NCBI GenBank assembly: GCA_020633555.1
Contig: JACKDL010000001.1
Coordinates: 620,001 to 684,000, forward strand
DNA from: Myxococcales bacterium
GTDB taxonomy: Bacteria; Myxococcota_A; Bradymonadia; UBA7976; UBA1532
Length of the DNA stretch: 64,000 bases
Reading direction: 5' to 3'
Shown: positions 19,250 through 27,480 of the stretch, piece after piece
How positions within the stretch are numbered: the first letter of the stretch is position 1
How the letters are laid out: each line of letters opens with the position of its first letter
Position numbers and translations under genes: made by a program
The notes under the pieces: generated by a model
What the model was told of the DNA's origin: nothing
Seen by the model: only the letters and a program-made list of their open reading frames with translations
Databases searched by the model: none

Positions 19250-19894
19250 TCAGTACTTGCCCCAGCGGATGTCGAGCTTGTCGATGGTCACGGGCTTCTG
19301 CGGGCGGTTCTGGGAGCCCACCTTGACCCGCGCGATGGAGGCGACCTTCGCCACGTTCTTGCACTCCCCGAAGATGGCGTGCTTCCCGTCGAGCCACGGC
19401 GTCGCCTTCTCGGTGATGAAGAACTGGCTGCCGCCGGTGTTGGGCCCCCGGTTCGCCATGGACAGCAAGCCGCCCTTGTCGTGCTTCATCCCCGGGGCGA
19501 ACTCATCGGGGATGGCAAAACCCGGGCCGCCGGTGCCCGTGCCCAGCGGGCAGCCGCCCTGGATCATGAAGTTGGGGATCACCCGGTGGAAGATCAGGCC
19601 GTCGAAGTAGCGCTTCCCCTTCACCTGCTCGTTCGTGTTGGGGTCGGTGAAGGGCTTGTTGCCGGTGGCGAGCCCCGCGAAGTTCGCCACGGTCTTCGGC
19701 GCCTCCTTGTAGAACAGGCGGCACTCGATGGTCCCCTTCGAGGTCTCGAAGTTCGCCAGCAGGTCGGGGCCGTCGCCCGGCACGCCCGTCACGGCCTGCT
19801 GCAGCTCGGGGTCCTTCAGGGTCGGGGGGGCCGCAGCGGCCAGGCTGGTGAGGGCCAAGGCGAGGGTGCCAACGGCGAAAGGCAGAGCGCGCAT
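19250..19894 (-). CDS. exported peptidyl-prolyl cis-trans isomerase, cyclophilin type
   Basis: 214 residues with a cleavable signal peptide (about 1-22, ending LTSLAAAA). The cyclophilin domain spans about 50-210 with FHRVIPNFMIQGG (containing the catalytic Arg), GSQFFIT, and HAIFGEC. It speeds proline isomerisation during folding outside the cytoplasm. ATG start chosen for GGAGAA six bases upstream; an in-frame extension to 19984 has no signal peptide logic. It lies between recO and the unknown large gene on the same strand. Confidence 0.92.
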   Translation of the reverse strand: MRALPFAVGTLALALTSLAAAAPPTLKDPELQQAVTGVPGDGPDLLANFETSKGTIECRLFYKEAPKTVANFAGLATGNKPFTDPNTNEQVKGKRYFDGLIFHRVIPNFMIQGGCPLGTGTGGPGFAIPDEFAPGMKHDKGGLLSMANRGPNTGGSQFFITEKATPWLDGKHAIFGECKNVAKVASIARVKVGSQNRPQKPVTIDKLDIRWGKY

Positions 19895-19953
19895 GGTGTT
19901 CTCCGGGTCCAGGTCGACGGCGATCGGGCGCCTTCGAGGTTCCTTAGCACGGG

Positions 19954-20706
19954 TCAATCGCGCCCGTCGACGGGGCCTGCCCACATCGATTCAGCCACGC
20001 CTGGGAGGAAGGCGGCGGTGCGCAGGGCGCGTCCCAGCACCTGGGCCCACAGCCGGGCCAGCGCCGCGCGCACCACCGCTCGACGCCCGGCGGGGATCTG
20101 CCCGCCCTGGCCAGCGGCCAGCCGCGCCAGCGCTGCCACGGCGTCTTCACCCACCCGTTGGCCATCGGCCGCGCTCGCGTGGTGCGAGGCGAACGCCCCC
20201 CCCGCCGACAGGCTGAGGCTGTCGGGTCGCCTGCCCGTATGCACGCAAGCTTCCAGCCGGAGGCCATAGCCCAGGTGAGCCAGCACGGTGAGCTCCCAAT
20301 GCGCCAGCGCCTCGTCGGTGGCCGGCTGGGCCTCCAGGTGCTCCAGGTAGCTCACCAGCAGCCCGAAGAGGGTCTCGTCGGCCTCGCCCTCGCTGCTGGC
20401 CAGGCGGGCGATCTCGAGGACGTATGCCAGGTGATGGAAGCGGTCCAGGTCCACCCGCGCGGCCCGCAGGGGGGCGACCAGATCCACGGCGCTGAGCACC
20501 TGCCCCGCTCGGCCGCCCGCCAGATGCGCGCGGACGCGAGCGCCCGGCTCCAACGCCGCACCGAAGCGCCGCGTCGATCGGCGGGCCCCCTGGGCCTTCG
20601 CCGTCAGCCGCCCTTGCGTGGGGGTCAGCAGCTCGACGATGAGATCATGATCCCGCCAGGGCGTGCGCCGCAGGACCACCGCCGGCTGCGCGGAGGGCGC
20701 CGTCAC
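19954..20706 (-). CDS. recO: DNA repair protein RecO
   Basis: 250 residues from a GTG overlapping the mgtE stop (GTGA). N-terminal OB fold with VVLRRTPWRDHDLIVELLTPTQGRL and the basic KAQGARRSTRRFGAALEPG, followed by the helical C-terminal domain. RecO loads RecA onto SSB-coated single-stranded DNA with RecR. The region that carries a CxxC...CxxC zinc site in many RecO proteins is reduced to a single cysteine here (EACVHTGRRPDSLSLSAGG), so zinc is probably not bound, as in E. coli RecO. Operon position after mgtE is unusual but looks like simple packing. Confidence 0.85.
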   Translation of the reverse strand: MTAPSAQPAVVLRRTPWRDHDLIVELLTPTQGRLTAKAQGARRSTRRFGAALEPGARVRAHLAGGRAGQVLSAVDLVAPLRAARVDLDRFHHLAYVLEIARLASSEGEADETLFGLLVSYLEHLEAQPATDEALAHWELTVLAHLGYGLRLEACVHTGRRPDSLSLSAGGAFASHHASAADGQRVGEDAVAALARLAAGQGGQIPAGRRAVVRAALARLWAQVLGRALRTAAFLPGVAESMWAGPVDGRD

Positions 20707-22070
20707 AGCCCCCCGAGGAAGGCCGCCGCCGTCAGGAAGTAGACCAGGATCCCCAGGATGTCGACGGTGGTCGTCACCACGGGGCCCGTGGCCACCGCGG
20801 GATCGATGTTCAGCCGGTCGAACAGGAGCGGCGTGGCTGAGCCCACGGTGGCCGCGGCGGTCATGCTCGTGAGGATGCTCAAGCCCACCGTGAGCGCGAG
20901 CTGCACGGTCTCGCCCCCGCCGCCGTAGCGCACCACCGAGTAGCCCGCCAGGAGGGCGCCGTACAGGATGCCCAGCATGGCGCCGATGCCGGTCTCGCGC
21001 ATGAAGTAGCGGGAGCCGATGTCCCGGCTCACCCGCCCGGTGGCCAGACCGCGCACCATGATGGTGGCCGTCTGGGTGCCGACGTTGCCGCCCATGCCCA
21101 GCACGATGGGGATGAACGCGGCCAACGCCACGCGCGCTTCGAGCTGCGCCTCGAAGGCCCCGATCAACACGCTGGCCGCCAGGCCGCCCAACCAGGTGGC
21201 GAACAGCCACGGGGCGCGCGTGCGCACGTTCTTCACCACCGAGTAGCCTTCAAAGGCCGTCTCGTCGGCGCCGGCCATCTTCAGGATGTCTTCGGTGGCC
21301 TCTTCGCGGATGACGTCGATGACGTCATCGATGGTGACGATGCCCACCAGGTGGTTGCCGGCGTCCACCACGGGCACGGCCAGCAGGTTGTAGCGGGCCG
21401 CGATGCGGGCCACCTCTTCCTGGTCGGTGTCCACCTTCGCCGAGATGACGTCGCTGACCATGATCTCGGTGAGCGGCGTCTTGGGCGGGTGGATCACCAG
21501 CGCCCGCAGGGACACCACCCCCACCAGGTGCCCGTGCTCATTGATGGCGTACACGTAGTACGCCATCTCGATGTCGTCTTCGTCGGCAGCCTGCAGCGCC
21601 TTGATGGCCTGCTCGGCGGTGTAGACCTCGGGCAGCGCGAAGAAGTCCGGCGACATGATGCCGCCCGCGGTCTCCTCGTCGTAGCCCAGCAGGTCCTCCA
21701 CCTCCTCAGCCTCATGGGGCTTCAGGGCGTCCAGCAGCTCCTGCCGCAGGGCGTCGGGCAGCTCGGCGAGGATGTCGGCGGCGTCATCGCCGCCCATCAG
21801 CTTGAGCAGGCCGGCGAGCTCCGCCACCGTGCGCCCCTCGATGAGGTCGGGCAGCAGGTGCGGGTCGAGCTCAGACAGGGTCTCGGCGCGCGTCTCGTCG
21901 TCGGGCAGCAGGTCGAAGACGCGGCCGTGGTGGCGCGCGTCGAGGAAGCGCATCACGACGGCGACGTCGGCGGGGCGGGCCTTGTGGAGGAGCCGACGGA
22001 CCGGGCCATGGGCCCCGCGTCGCAGGAGCTTCTGCAGGCTCTCCAGCAACAACTGCAGGCGAGGGCTCAT
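20703..22070 (-). CDS. mgtE: magnesium transporter MgtE
   Basis: 455 residues with the full MgtE layout: N-terminal superhelical domain (about 1-130, with LLKLMGGDDAADILAELP and GYDEETAGGIM), a CBS pair (about 131-260, DTDQEEVARIAARYNLLAVPVVD and GIVTIDDVIDVI), the connecting helix, and five transmembrane helices (about 285-455, ending with GPVVTTTVDILGILVYFLTA). It is a homodimeric Mg2+ channel closed by magnesium binding to the cytosolic domains. ATG preceded by GGAG. Members with this length are complete. Confidence 0.93.
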   Translation of the reverse strand: MSPRLQLLLESLQKLLRRGAHGPVRRLLHKARPADVAVVMRFLDARHHGRVFDLLPDDETRAETLSELDPHLLPDLIEGRTVAELAGLLKLMGGDDAADILAELPDALRQELLDALKPHEAEEVEDLLGYDEETAGGIMSPDFFALPEVYTAEQAIKALQAADEDDIEMAYYVYAINEHGHLVGVVSLRALVIHPPKTPLTEIMVSDVISAKVDTDQEEVARIAARYNLLAVPVVDAGNHLVGIVTIDDVIDVIREEATEDILKMAGADETAFEGYSVVKNVRTRAPWLFATWLGGLAASVLIGAFEAQLEARVALAAFIPIVLGMGGNVGTQTATIMVRGLATGRVSRDIGSRYFMRETGIGAMLGILYGALLAGYSVVRYGGGGETVQLALTVGLSILTSMTAAATVGSATPLLFDRLNIDPAVATGPVVTTTVDILGILVYFLTAAAFLGGL

Positions 22071-22118
22071 GGGCGCTCCGGGATCAACACGGGCGCGGGC
22101 GCCGGCCCGCGCGCCAGT

Positions 22119-22583
22119 TCAGGGCACGCTCACGCCGGCGGGCGGGGGTTCGGGCGTACCGGCGTCCACCGGCAACTCGTCGCGGCCAAAGAGGGACAGC
22201 AGGAACACCACGATGAGGGCCCCCAGCGCCACCCCCACGGCTGTCCCCCGGCGGTTCTGCTTCAGGTGCTCCAGCTCAGCGGCGGGCCGCTGCCGTGGTC
22301 GCCGCGGCACGAGCGCGTCGCCGCGCAGGACGCGCTGGGCGTCCATCAGCGTCACCAGGGGCTCCGGATCCAGGCCCAGCTCGCGGGCGTAGAGACGCAG
22401 AAACCCGCGAGCGTAGACGGGCGCGGGCAGCGAGGCCCAGTCGTCGCGCTCCAGCGCATCGAGGGCCTCGGGGGGCACGCGCGAACGACGGGCCACCTCG
22501 GCCAACGTGATGCCAGCGCGCACCCGGGCGCCCGCCAGCGTGGCGCCAGGGCTCGGGTTCACAAGCGGTTGCTCGGTGGTCAC
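22119..22583 (-). CDS. RodZ-like protein: helix-turn-helix plus one transmembrane helix
   Basis: 154 residues starting at a GTG that overlaps the previous gene's stop (GTGA). N-terminal HTH_25-type domain (about 14-80): GARVRAGITLAEVARRSRVP, ARGFLRLYARELGLDPEPL, the form found in the cytoskeletal protein RodZ that contacts MreB. A basic linker (RRPRQRP) and one transmembrane helix (about 112-133) follow. The periplasmic domain is very short, so it is a minimal RodZ. It lies directly after a TPR lipoprotein gene, an arrangement resembling the pilW-rodZ pair of proteobacteria. Likely role: cell shape or MreB anchoring; the HTH is probably not a DNA-binding regulator. Confidence 0.8.
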   Translation of the reverse strand: MTTEQPLVNPSPGATLAGARVRAGITLAEVARRSRVPPEALDALERDDWASLPAPVYARGFLRLYARELGLDPEPLVTLMDAQRVLRGDALVPRRPRQRPAAELEHLKQNRRGTAVGVALGALIVVFLLSLFGRDELPVDAGTPEPPPAGVSVP

Positions 22584-23362
22584 GGGGCGACCTCCACGGG
22601 CAGGGTTCTCAGGCGGGCCTCACAGCGCTCTGCGAGGGGGGACTCCCCACCAAAGCGCATGCACTCCTGGAAGGCCTTGCGCGCCTCGGCGATTTGTCGC
22701 AGCGCCTCCAGGGCGCGGCCACGGTGAAAGTGGGCCTCGACATAGTTGGGGCAACGCTTCAGGCCCCGGTCCAGGTACTTCAAGGCCCGCTGGGGCTCGT
22801 CCTCCTCGAGCAGCATCAGCCCGAGGTTGTTGTACGGTGGGCACAGGCGCGGCGCAACCTGTGTGGCGGTCATGAAGTGGCTCCGGGCCTTTGCTCGGTC
22901 GCCCTTCTTGTACCAGGCCCAGCCCAGGTTGTTCTGCGCGTGGCCCGGGCGCGAGTACAGCATGTCCTCGGTGAGGGCCTGGAACTCCTGGATGGCGTCA
23001 TCCCAGCGTTCCAGCGCCAGGTAGGTGGCCCCCAGGTTGTTCCGCGCGAAATGGAAGTCGGGCTTCAAGGCCAGCGCCGCCTGGAAGTGCTCGATGGCCT
23101 TCAGGTTGCGCTTGCGGCCCATGTGCACCATGCCCGCCAGCATGTGCGCGTCGTGGTTCTTCGGATCGAGCTTCAGGCAGAGCGTAATCTCGTGCAGGGC
23201 CGCCTCGGCCTGCGGCACCTGCTGTTCGAAGTAGTAGCCATAGGCCAGATCGTAGTGAAACTGCGCCTCTTCCTTGGACTTCTTCAGGTCGCTCGCGCTC
23301 GGTCCGCACCCCACGCACAGGGCCAGGCCGAGCGCCAACAGCAGGCGGGCACGGGCGCTCAT
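22580..23362 (-). CDS. TPR lipoprotein resembling type IV pilus pilotin PilW/PilF/Tgl
   Basis: 260 residues. Lipoprotein signal LALGLALCVGC with Cys19; Gly at the +1 position after it. Six TPR-like helical pairs follow (blocks with LGATYLALERWDDAIQEF, NLGWAWYKKGDRAKARSHF, NLGLMLLEEDEPQRALKYL). Size, lipid anchor and repeat number match PilF/PilW and the myxobacterial Tgl pilotin, which assemble the PilQ secretin. The next gene encodes a RodZ-like protein, as in pilW-rodZ of other proteobacteria, and this supports the assignment, but TPR lipoproteins are common and no other pilus gene is nearby. Start overlaps the permease stop (ATGA). Confidence 0.7.
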   Translation of the reverse strand: MSARARLLLALGLALCVGCGPSASDLKKSKEEAQFHYDLAYGYYFEQQVPQAEAALHEITLCLKLDPKNHDAHMLAGMVHMGRKRNLKAIEHFQAALALKPDFHFARNNLGATYLALERWDDAIQEFQALTEDMLYSRPGHAQNNLGWAWYKKGDRAKARSHFMTATQVAPRLCPPYNNLGLMLLEEDEPQRALKYLDRGLKRCPNYVEAHFHRGRALEALRQIAEARKAFQECMRFGGESPLAERCEARLRTLPVEVAP

Positions 23363-24606
23363 CCGAAGGTCTCCCGGAGGCCATCCACCGGCGCCAGGCG
23401 GGCACCGCGCAGCGCCGGGAAGATGGCCGCGACGAAGGTGATCACCAGCGCGCCCACCGCCGCCATGAGGTAGTCCAGCGGTTCGAACACCACGGGCAGC
23501 CGGGCGATCCCGTAGACCTTGGGGTCCAGGGTCAGGCCGTTGCTCAGCAGCCCCTCGCAGAAGGCGAAGGCCAACACCAGGCCCACCGCGGTGCCCACTG
23601 CCCCGATGGCGAGCCCCTCCCACACGAACACCCGCAGGATGGAGCGATCGGTGGCGCCCATGGCCTTCAGGATCGCGATCTCCTTGGTGCGCTCCAGCAC
23701 CAGCATGATGAGCATGATGGCCACGTTGCAGGCCGCCAGCACCACCATCACCGAGAGCACGAGCAGGATGGCCAGCCGCTGGTAGGTCAGGCTGGCGAAC
23801 AGGTTGCGGTTTTGCCGCCGCCAGTCCAGCACCGAGAAGTCCCCTGCCCCAAGCGCCGCGTCCACCCGGGCGGCGACCTCGCCGGCCCGCAGCGGGTCGT
23901 CGACGGCCACCTCGATGCCCGCCACCGCGTCGCCGGTGGCGAAGAACCGCTGGGCCGTGGGCAGGGCCATGTAGGCCAGGCGGGTGTCGTACTCGTGGAA
24001 CCCCGCGTCGAAGATGCCGCAGACGCGGAACGGGCGGCTCACGGGGGCGTCGGGGCTGGCCCGCCAAGCCTCGGGATCCAGGGTCCGCAGGGGCGAGATC
24101 ACGGTGATCAGGTCGCCCCGCTTCGCGCCCAGCTTCTCCGCCAGGGCGCCCCCGAGGACGATGCCCTCCACCCCCTGCGGATCCGGCGCCTCCAGATCCG
24201 CCAGCGAGCCCTCGGCCATGTAGTCCGACAGCGCGAGCACCCGGCCGGCCTGGGCCGGATCGATGCCCTTGACCACCACGCCGGCGGTGCCCGTGGCCCC
24301 CGAGAGCATCGCCTCGTTGAAGGTCATGGGCGACGACGCCGCGACCCCCTCCACCTCGGCCAGGCGGTCCTGCACCGCCCGGTAGTCGGTGAAGCGGATC
24401 CCGTACTCTCGCACGAAGAGGTGGGCGGTGATCCCCAGCACCTTCTCGCGGAAGGCCTGCTCGAAACCGCTGGTGATGGAGAAGCCGCCCACCAGGGCGG
24501 CGACGCCCAGGGCCACGCCGATGACGGCCAGCCAGGTGACCACCGACAGGGAGCGTTTGCCCCGCGCCTTCAGGTGCCGGGCGGCGATGAGGTGTTCGTA
24601 GGCCAC
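23359..24606 (-). CDS. LolC/LolE-type ABC transporter permease
   Basis: 415 residues with the classic LolC/E layout: an N-terminal transmembrane helix (about 22-45), a large periplasmic MacB_PCD-type domain (about 50-265), then three membrane helices of the FtsX family (about 275-300, 320-350, 375-405), with the coupling-helix sequence ERTKEIAILKAMGATDRSI. The opening motif EHLIAARHLKARGKRSLS and the presence of GFEQAFREKVLGI are typical. It would extract lipoproteins from the inner membrane together with LolD, but no ATPase gene is adjacent; it must be supplied from elsewhere. GTG start with no strong ribosome site. First gene of the pilotin/rodZ/mgtE/recO run. Confidence 0.85.
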   Translation of the reverse strand: MAYEHLIAARHLKARGKRSLSVVTWLAVIGVALGVAALVGGFSITSGFEQAFREKVLGITAHLFVREYGIRFTDYRAVQDRLAEVEGVAASSPMTFNEAMLSGATGTAGVVVKGIDPAQAGRVLALSDYMAEGSLADLEAPDPQGVEGIVLGGALAEKLGAKRGDLITVISPLRTLDPEAWRASPDAPVSRPFRVCGIFDAGFHEYDTRLAYMALPTAQRFFATGDAVAGIEVAVDDPLRAGEVAARVDAALGAGDFSVLDWRRQNRNLFASLTYQRLAILLVLSVMVVLAACNVAIMLIMLVLERTKEIAILKAMGATDRSILRVFVWEGLAIGAVGTAVGLVLAFAFCEGLLSNGLTLDPKVYGIARLPVVFEPLDYLMAAVGALVITFVAAIFPALRGARLAPVDGLRETFG

Positions 24607-24662
24607 GGCGGCGGACTCTAGGAGGCCGCGCGGCACGACGCAACACCCACCCGCGGCGCGCC

Positions 24663-25943
24663 TCAGGGGTTGGCGGTGAAGATGTTGTACACGCCGCGGA
24701 TCTGAGCGCGGTCGGAGATCATGCCCGAGAAGCAGTAGTCCACCGAGTAGTACAGCGAGCTCTGGTCGCGGGTCTGGTTGTCGCCGGTGTAGGCCCCGCA
24801 GGGGTTGATCGGGCCGTCCAGGATCTCGGGGATGTCCACCAGGCGGCGCCAGGCGGCCCACTCGATGGGGGTGTGGCTCAGCGCCTTCTTCAGCAGCGTC
24901 AGGTAGGTGCCCTTCGAGTTGGCGTTGGCGCCCGACTGGGTCTCCCAGTCGATCTGGGGGAGCACCACCGGCAGGCCCAGCGCCACCTCGGGCACGTACT
25001 GGTAGTGCCGCAGCACCTCGGCCTCGACCTCGCCCGCGGGGTTCCCGTTGAAGGGCGGCTCCTGCTGGCGCGGGATCATCGAGATGGCCAGATAGTCCGC
25101 GGAGGGGGCGGCATCGCTGCGCAGGCCAGCCCGGAGGAGCGGCCACACCGTCCGCCGCGCCGCAAACTCGACCGCCGCCTTCAGGTCGGCGTCGGGCACC
25201 GAGCTGCCCGCCTCGATGAGGCCGTACTCGGCGGCCACCTCGGGCACGGTCAGCCGCATGAAGGTGCCCCAGTGGATGCCGGGCCCCACCTTCACCGCCG
25301 GGTTCACCGCCTTGATGGCCGCGTAGACCTCGCGATAGAGCGTGACCCAGTTGCTGTAGTCGTCGTCGCGCCGCGCCCCACCGATGGACAGGTGGTAGTA
25401 GCGGTTCATCTCGAGGCCGACGGTGATGTGGTCGATGCCCGGCAGGCGCGCCAGGTCCTCGAAGGCGGCCAACACCGCGGCGCGGTGGGCGTTGTTGTCG
25501 AACCGCGGGGTGTTGCCGGCGGTGCACAGCGCCAGCAAGGCCCCGCGCCCGGGGCTCAGCAGATCCACGTTGACCGCGATGTTCTGGTAGTCGACCCCGG
25601 CCGCCGCGAAGTCGCGGTCGAGCAACCGCTCGGCGGTCTGCCGAGGCAAGTGCATCGGCGCCTCGGCCTCGCTGGGGCAGCCCGTCAGCCGGTTGTGGAA
25701 CGGGCGGTTCATCACCAGCAGCCCGAAGTCGTCGGCGATGGCGGCGGGATCGACGGCCGAGGGCGAGAAGATCTCCACGTCCTCGTCATCGAGGGCGACC
25801 CCGCGCTGGGCCTTGGCCCAGTGCCCATCGCTGTACTCGGGCAGCGGCTCGACCGGGGCGCTGTCGCCCCCCTCGTCATCACAGCCCCAGGCGAACAGCA
25901 GGGCGAGGGCGAGGCTGGCGCGGGTGCAGACACGGCGAAACAC
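24663..25943 (-). CDS. lipoprotein with a TIM-barrel glycosidase-like domain, unknown substrate
   Basis: 426 residues from a GTG after GGAGG. Lipoprotein signal ALALLFAWGC (Cys21), then an acidic linker and a domain from about residue 60 to the end. The pattern of alternating strands, the segment HITVGLEMNRYYHL (a candidate acid/base Glu at a strand end), VNPAVKVGPGIHWG and LPVVLPQIDWETQSGA (possible second Glu near the C-terminal part of the barrel) resemble clan GH-A glycoside hydrolases such as endo-galactanases, but no family is firmly identified. Cysteines near the C-terminus (GAYTGDN, YCFSG) may form a disulfide. Exported and lipid-anchored. Confidence 0.7.
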   Translation of the reverse strand: MFRRVCTRASLALALLFAWGCDDEGGDSAPVEPLPEYSDGHWAKAQRGVALDDEDVEIFSPSAVDPAAIADDFGLLVMNRPFHNRLTGCPSEAEAPMHLPRQTAERLLDRDFAAAGVDYQNIAVNVDLLSPGRGALLALCTAGNTPRFDNNAHRAAVLAAFEDLARLPGIDHITVGLEMNRYYHLSIGGARRDDDYSNWVTLYREVYAAIKAVNPAVKVGPGIHWGTFMRLTVPEVAAEYGLIEAGSSVPDADLKAAVEFAARRTVWPLLRAGLRSDAAPSADYLAISMIPRQQEPPFNGNPAGEVEAEVLRHYQYVPEVALGLPVVLPQIDWETQSGANANSKGTYLTLLKKALSHTPIEWAAWRRLVDIPEILDGPINPCGAYTGDNQTRDQSSLYYSVDYCFSGMISDRAQIRGVYNIFTANP

Positions 25944-26010
25944 GGGGGCCTCCTGGGTGGGGGTGCGCCGAGGCGCGGGTGGGTGGGCCAGCGGCCGAAC
26001 TCAGTGGATC

Positions 26011-27003
26011 TCAGTAGATGATGACGTCCCCGCCGTCGGCGGGCTGGGGCTCAGGCTCAGCCGCACGCTTCTTGGCGGCCTTGCCGCCCCGCTTCTTGCG
26101 GCCCTTGGCGGGTGCCGGATCGCGGCGGATGACCTCTTGCTCCGTGGCGCCCCGCGACAGGTCCACGTTGTGGGCGCTGCCCGTCAGCTCGTCCACCACG
26201 TTCGCGGTCTCGCTGCCGTCGGCGGCGCCCATGATGTCGGCCAGCATGCCGTCGGCAGCGTCGCTGCCAGCGCCGGCAGGCGCCTCCCGACGGCGCCCCT
26301 TGTCCAGGGCGACGCCGTTGTTCTTCTCGATGAAGCGCATGACGAAGGTGCCGAAGAACTCGCTGCGGTCCTCAACCTCGAGCTGAGTCAGGTCGTCCGC
26401 CCAGATGGCCTTCTTCAGGGTGCGCGTGCCGCCCGGGGGCGTCGCCCACTCCATGTCGGTGGGGCGGCCGTTCTTCCCCTTCACCTGCTTGACGAAGTCG
26501 GTGAACTTCACCGAGCGCGTGACCGTGGTGTTGTAGGCCACCACGATCTTCCAAAGGGCGCCGTCCTTGAAGAAGTAGTAGCGCTGGGCCGCGGCGTCGT
26601 CGATGCGCAGCATGCTCTCGCCCGCGTTCGTGCGGTACTCGTCGGCCACGATGCTGGCCTCGTAGCCCGAGCGCCCCCCGGCGAAGTTCACCAGGGTGTC
26701 TTCGACGGCCTTCACCTCGTCGCGCCGCTCACGCATCAGGCGATCGATGGCGAAGGTGTCGCCCCGCGCGGCATCGAACCGCTTCTCGAAGCGGGCGTGG
26801 ATGTCGGCCTTGGCGAGGTCGAGCACCTGGGCCGAGCCCGCCCCCCAGTCCAGCGTGCGCAGGATGGACGAGACGCCGGTCTTCGGCTTGGGCTTGCCGT
26901 CCGCCTCGGCGGCGGCCGGATCGGCGGTGGGCTCGGTCGCCAGGGCCGGTGCCGCGAAGGCCCACAGGGCGGCGGTCAGCCAGGCGGTTTGCGGGCGCAG
27001 CAT
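26011..27003 (-). CDS. exported protein of unknown function
   Basis: 330 residues with a signal peptide (about 1-22, WLTAALWAFAAPALA). ATG chosen for the GGGAGG ribosome site six bases upstream; a longer frame starts inside the promoter region. The body contains DTFAIDRLMRERRDEVKAVEDTLVNF, YYFFKDGALWKIVVAYNT and TRTLKKAIWADDLTQLEVEDR, a pattern of alternating strand and helix seen in small periplasmic substrate-recognition modules, and an Ala/Lys-rich C-terminal tail (GRKKRGGKAAKKRAAEPEP). Function unknown. Confidence 0.65.
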   Translation of the reverse strand: MLRPQTAWLTAALWAFAAPALATEPTADPAAAEADGKPKPKTGVSSILRTLDWGAGSAQVLDLAKADIHARFEKRFDAARGDTFAIDRLMRERRDEVKAVEDTLVNFAGGRSGYEASIVADEYRTNAGESMLRIDDAAAQRYYFFKDGALWKIVVAYNTTVTRSVKFTDFVKQVKGKNGRPTDMEWATPPGGTRTLKKAIWADDLTQLEVEDRSEFFGTFVMRFIEKNNGVALDKGRRREAPAGAGSDAADGMLADIMGAADGSETANVVDELTGSAHNVDLSRGATEQEVIRRDPAPAKGRKKRGGKAAKKRAAEPEPQPADGGDVIIY

Positions 27004-27051
27004 GGGGTCCTCCCGGGTGGCCTTGGAGCCCACGGGGCCGTGAGCGGGGGG

Positions 27052-27082
27052 AGTATACGCCACGGCGCGGTCGCCGGTGCAA
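27052..27082 (-). promoter_or_regulatory. candidate promoter for the 26011-27003 gene
   Basis: Minus-strand TTGCAC (27082-27077), a 19-base spacer and a strong TATACT (27057-27052), about 50 bases ahead of the ATG. The spacer is slightly long. Divergent from the promoter at 27102. Confidence 0.45.
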
Positions 27083-27101
27083 CTCGCGCGGCGGCGGCCG
27101 C

Positions 27102-27130
27102 TTGACAGCCGCCGGGGCGCCGATTAGCGT
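27102..27130 (+). promoter_or_regulatory. candidate promoter for the small protein/STAND ATPase operon
   Basis: TTGACA (27102-27107), 17-base spacer, TAGCGT (27125-27130), about 105 bases ahead of the small gene. Matches the recurring TTGACN-N17-TAGNNT pattern. Confidence 0.5.
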
Positions 27131-27234
27131 CCCCGACCCGCTGAAGGCGTCGGTGGGCGGGTCCTCAGCCAGCGCAGATCGGGGGGTCAGCGGTGGCTGT
27201 CCGTCGACGGAACGCCTGGGCCACGAGGAGCGTC

Positions 27235-27480
27235 ATGAAGGGATCGGCAGGACGGTGCGCAGGAGGGGCCGTGGGCGTTGTCGCGCTCGCCGCAGTGCTG
27301 CTCGCGCCCATGCCCCTGCTGGCCCAGGCGACCCCGGTGGCGAACCTGTGGCGGGAGTTCGAGAGCGCCCGCGCCCTGTGGCGCGTCGAACGCGCCGTGT
27401 TGGTGAATGACGTGGATCGCTTCCGCGAGCAGCGGGTCAAGCGCCGCTTCGGCGGCCTCCGCAAGGGGCAGCCCCGATGA
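27235..27480 (+). CDS. small exported protein coupled to the STAND ATPase gene
   Basis: 81 residues from an ATG preceded by GAGGAG; an in-frame extension begins at 27193. It carries a signal peptide or N-terminal transmembrane helix (about residues 10-28, GGAVGVVALAAVLLAPMPLLAQ), then a helical tail with Trp, Arg and Glu (NLWREFESARALWRVERAV). The last four bases overlap the start of the ATPase (ATGA), a sign of translational coupling. No family recognised. If it is secreted or membrane-bound while the ATPase is cytoplasmic, the two could form a signal-receptor pair, but this is inference. Confidence 0.6.
   Translation: MKGSAGRCAGGAVGVVALAAVLLAPMPLLAQATPVANLWREFESARALWRVERAVLVNDVDRFREQRVKRRFGGLRKGQPR

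Noticed and set aside
23359..24606. Reading the permease as MacB (drug/peptide export) or FtsX
   Set aside because: The N-terminal EHLIAARHLKARG motif and three late membrane helices with a MacB_PCD domain fit LolC/E better; MacB carries a fused ATPase and FtsX lacks this loop.
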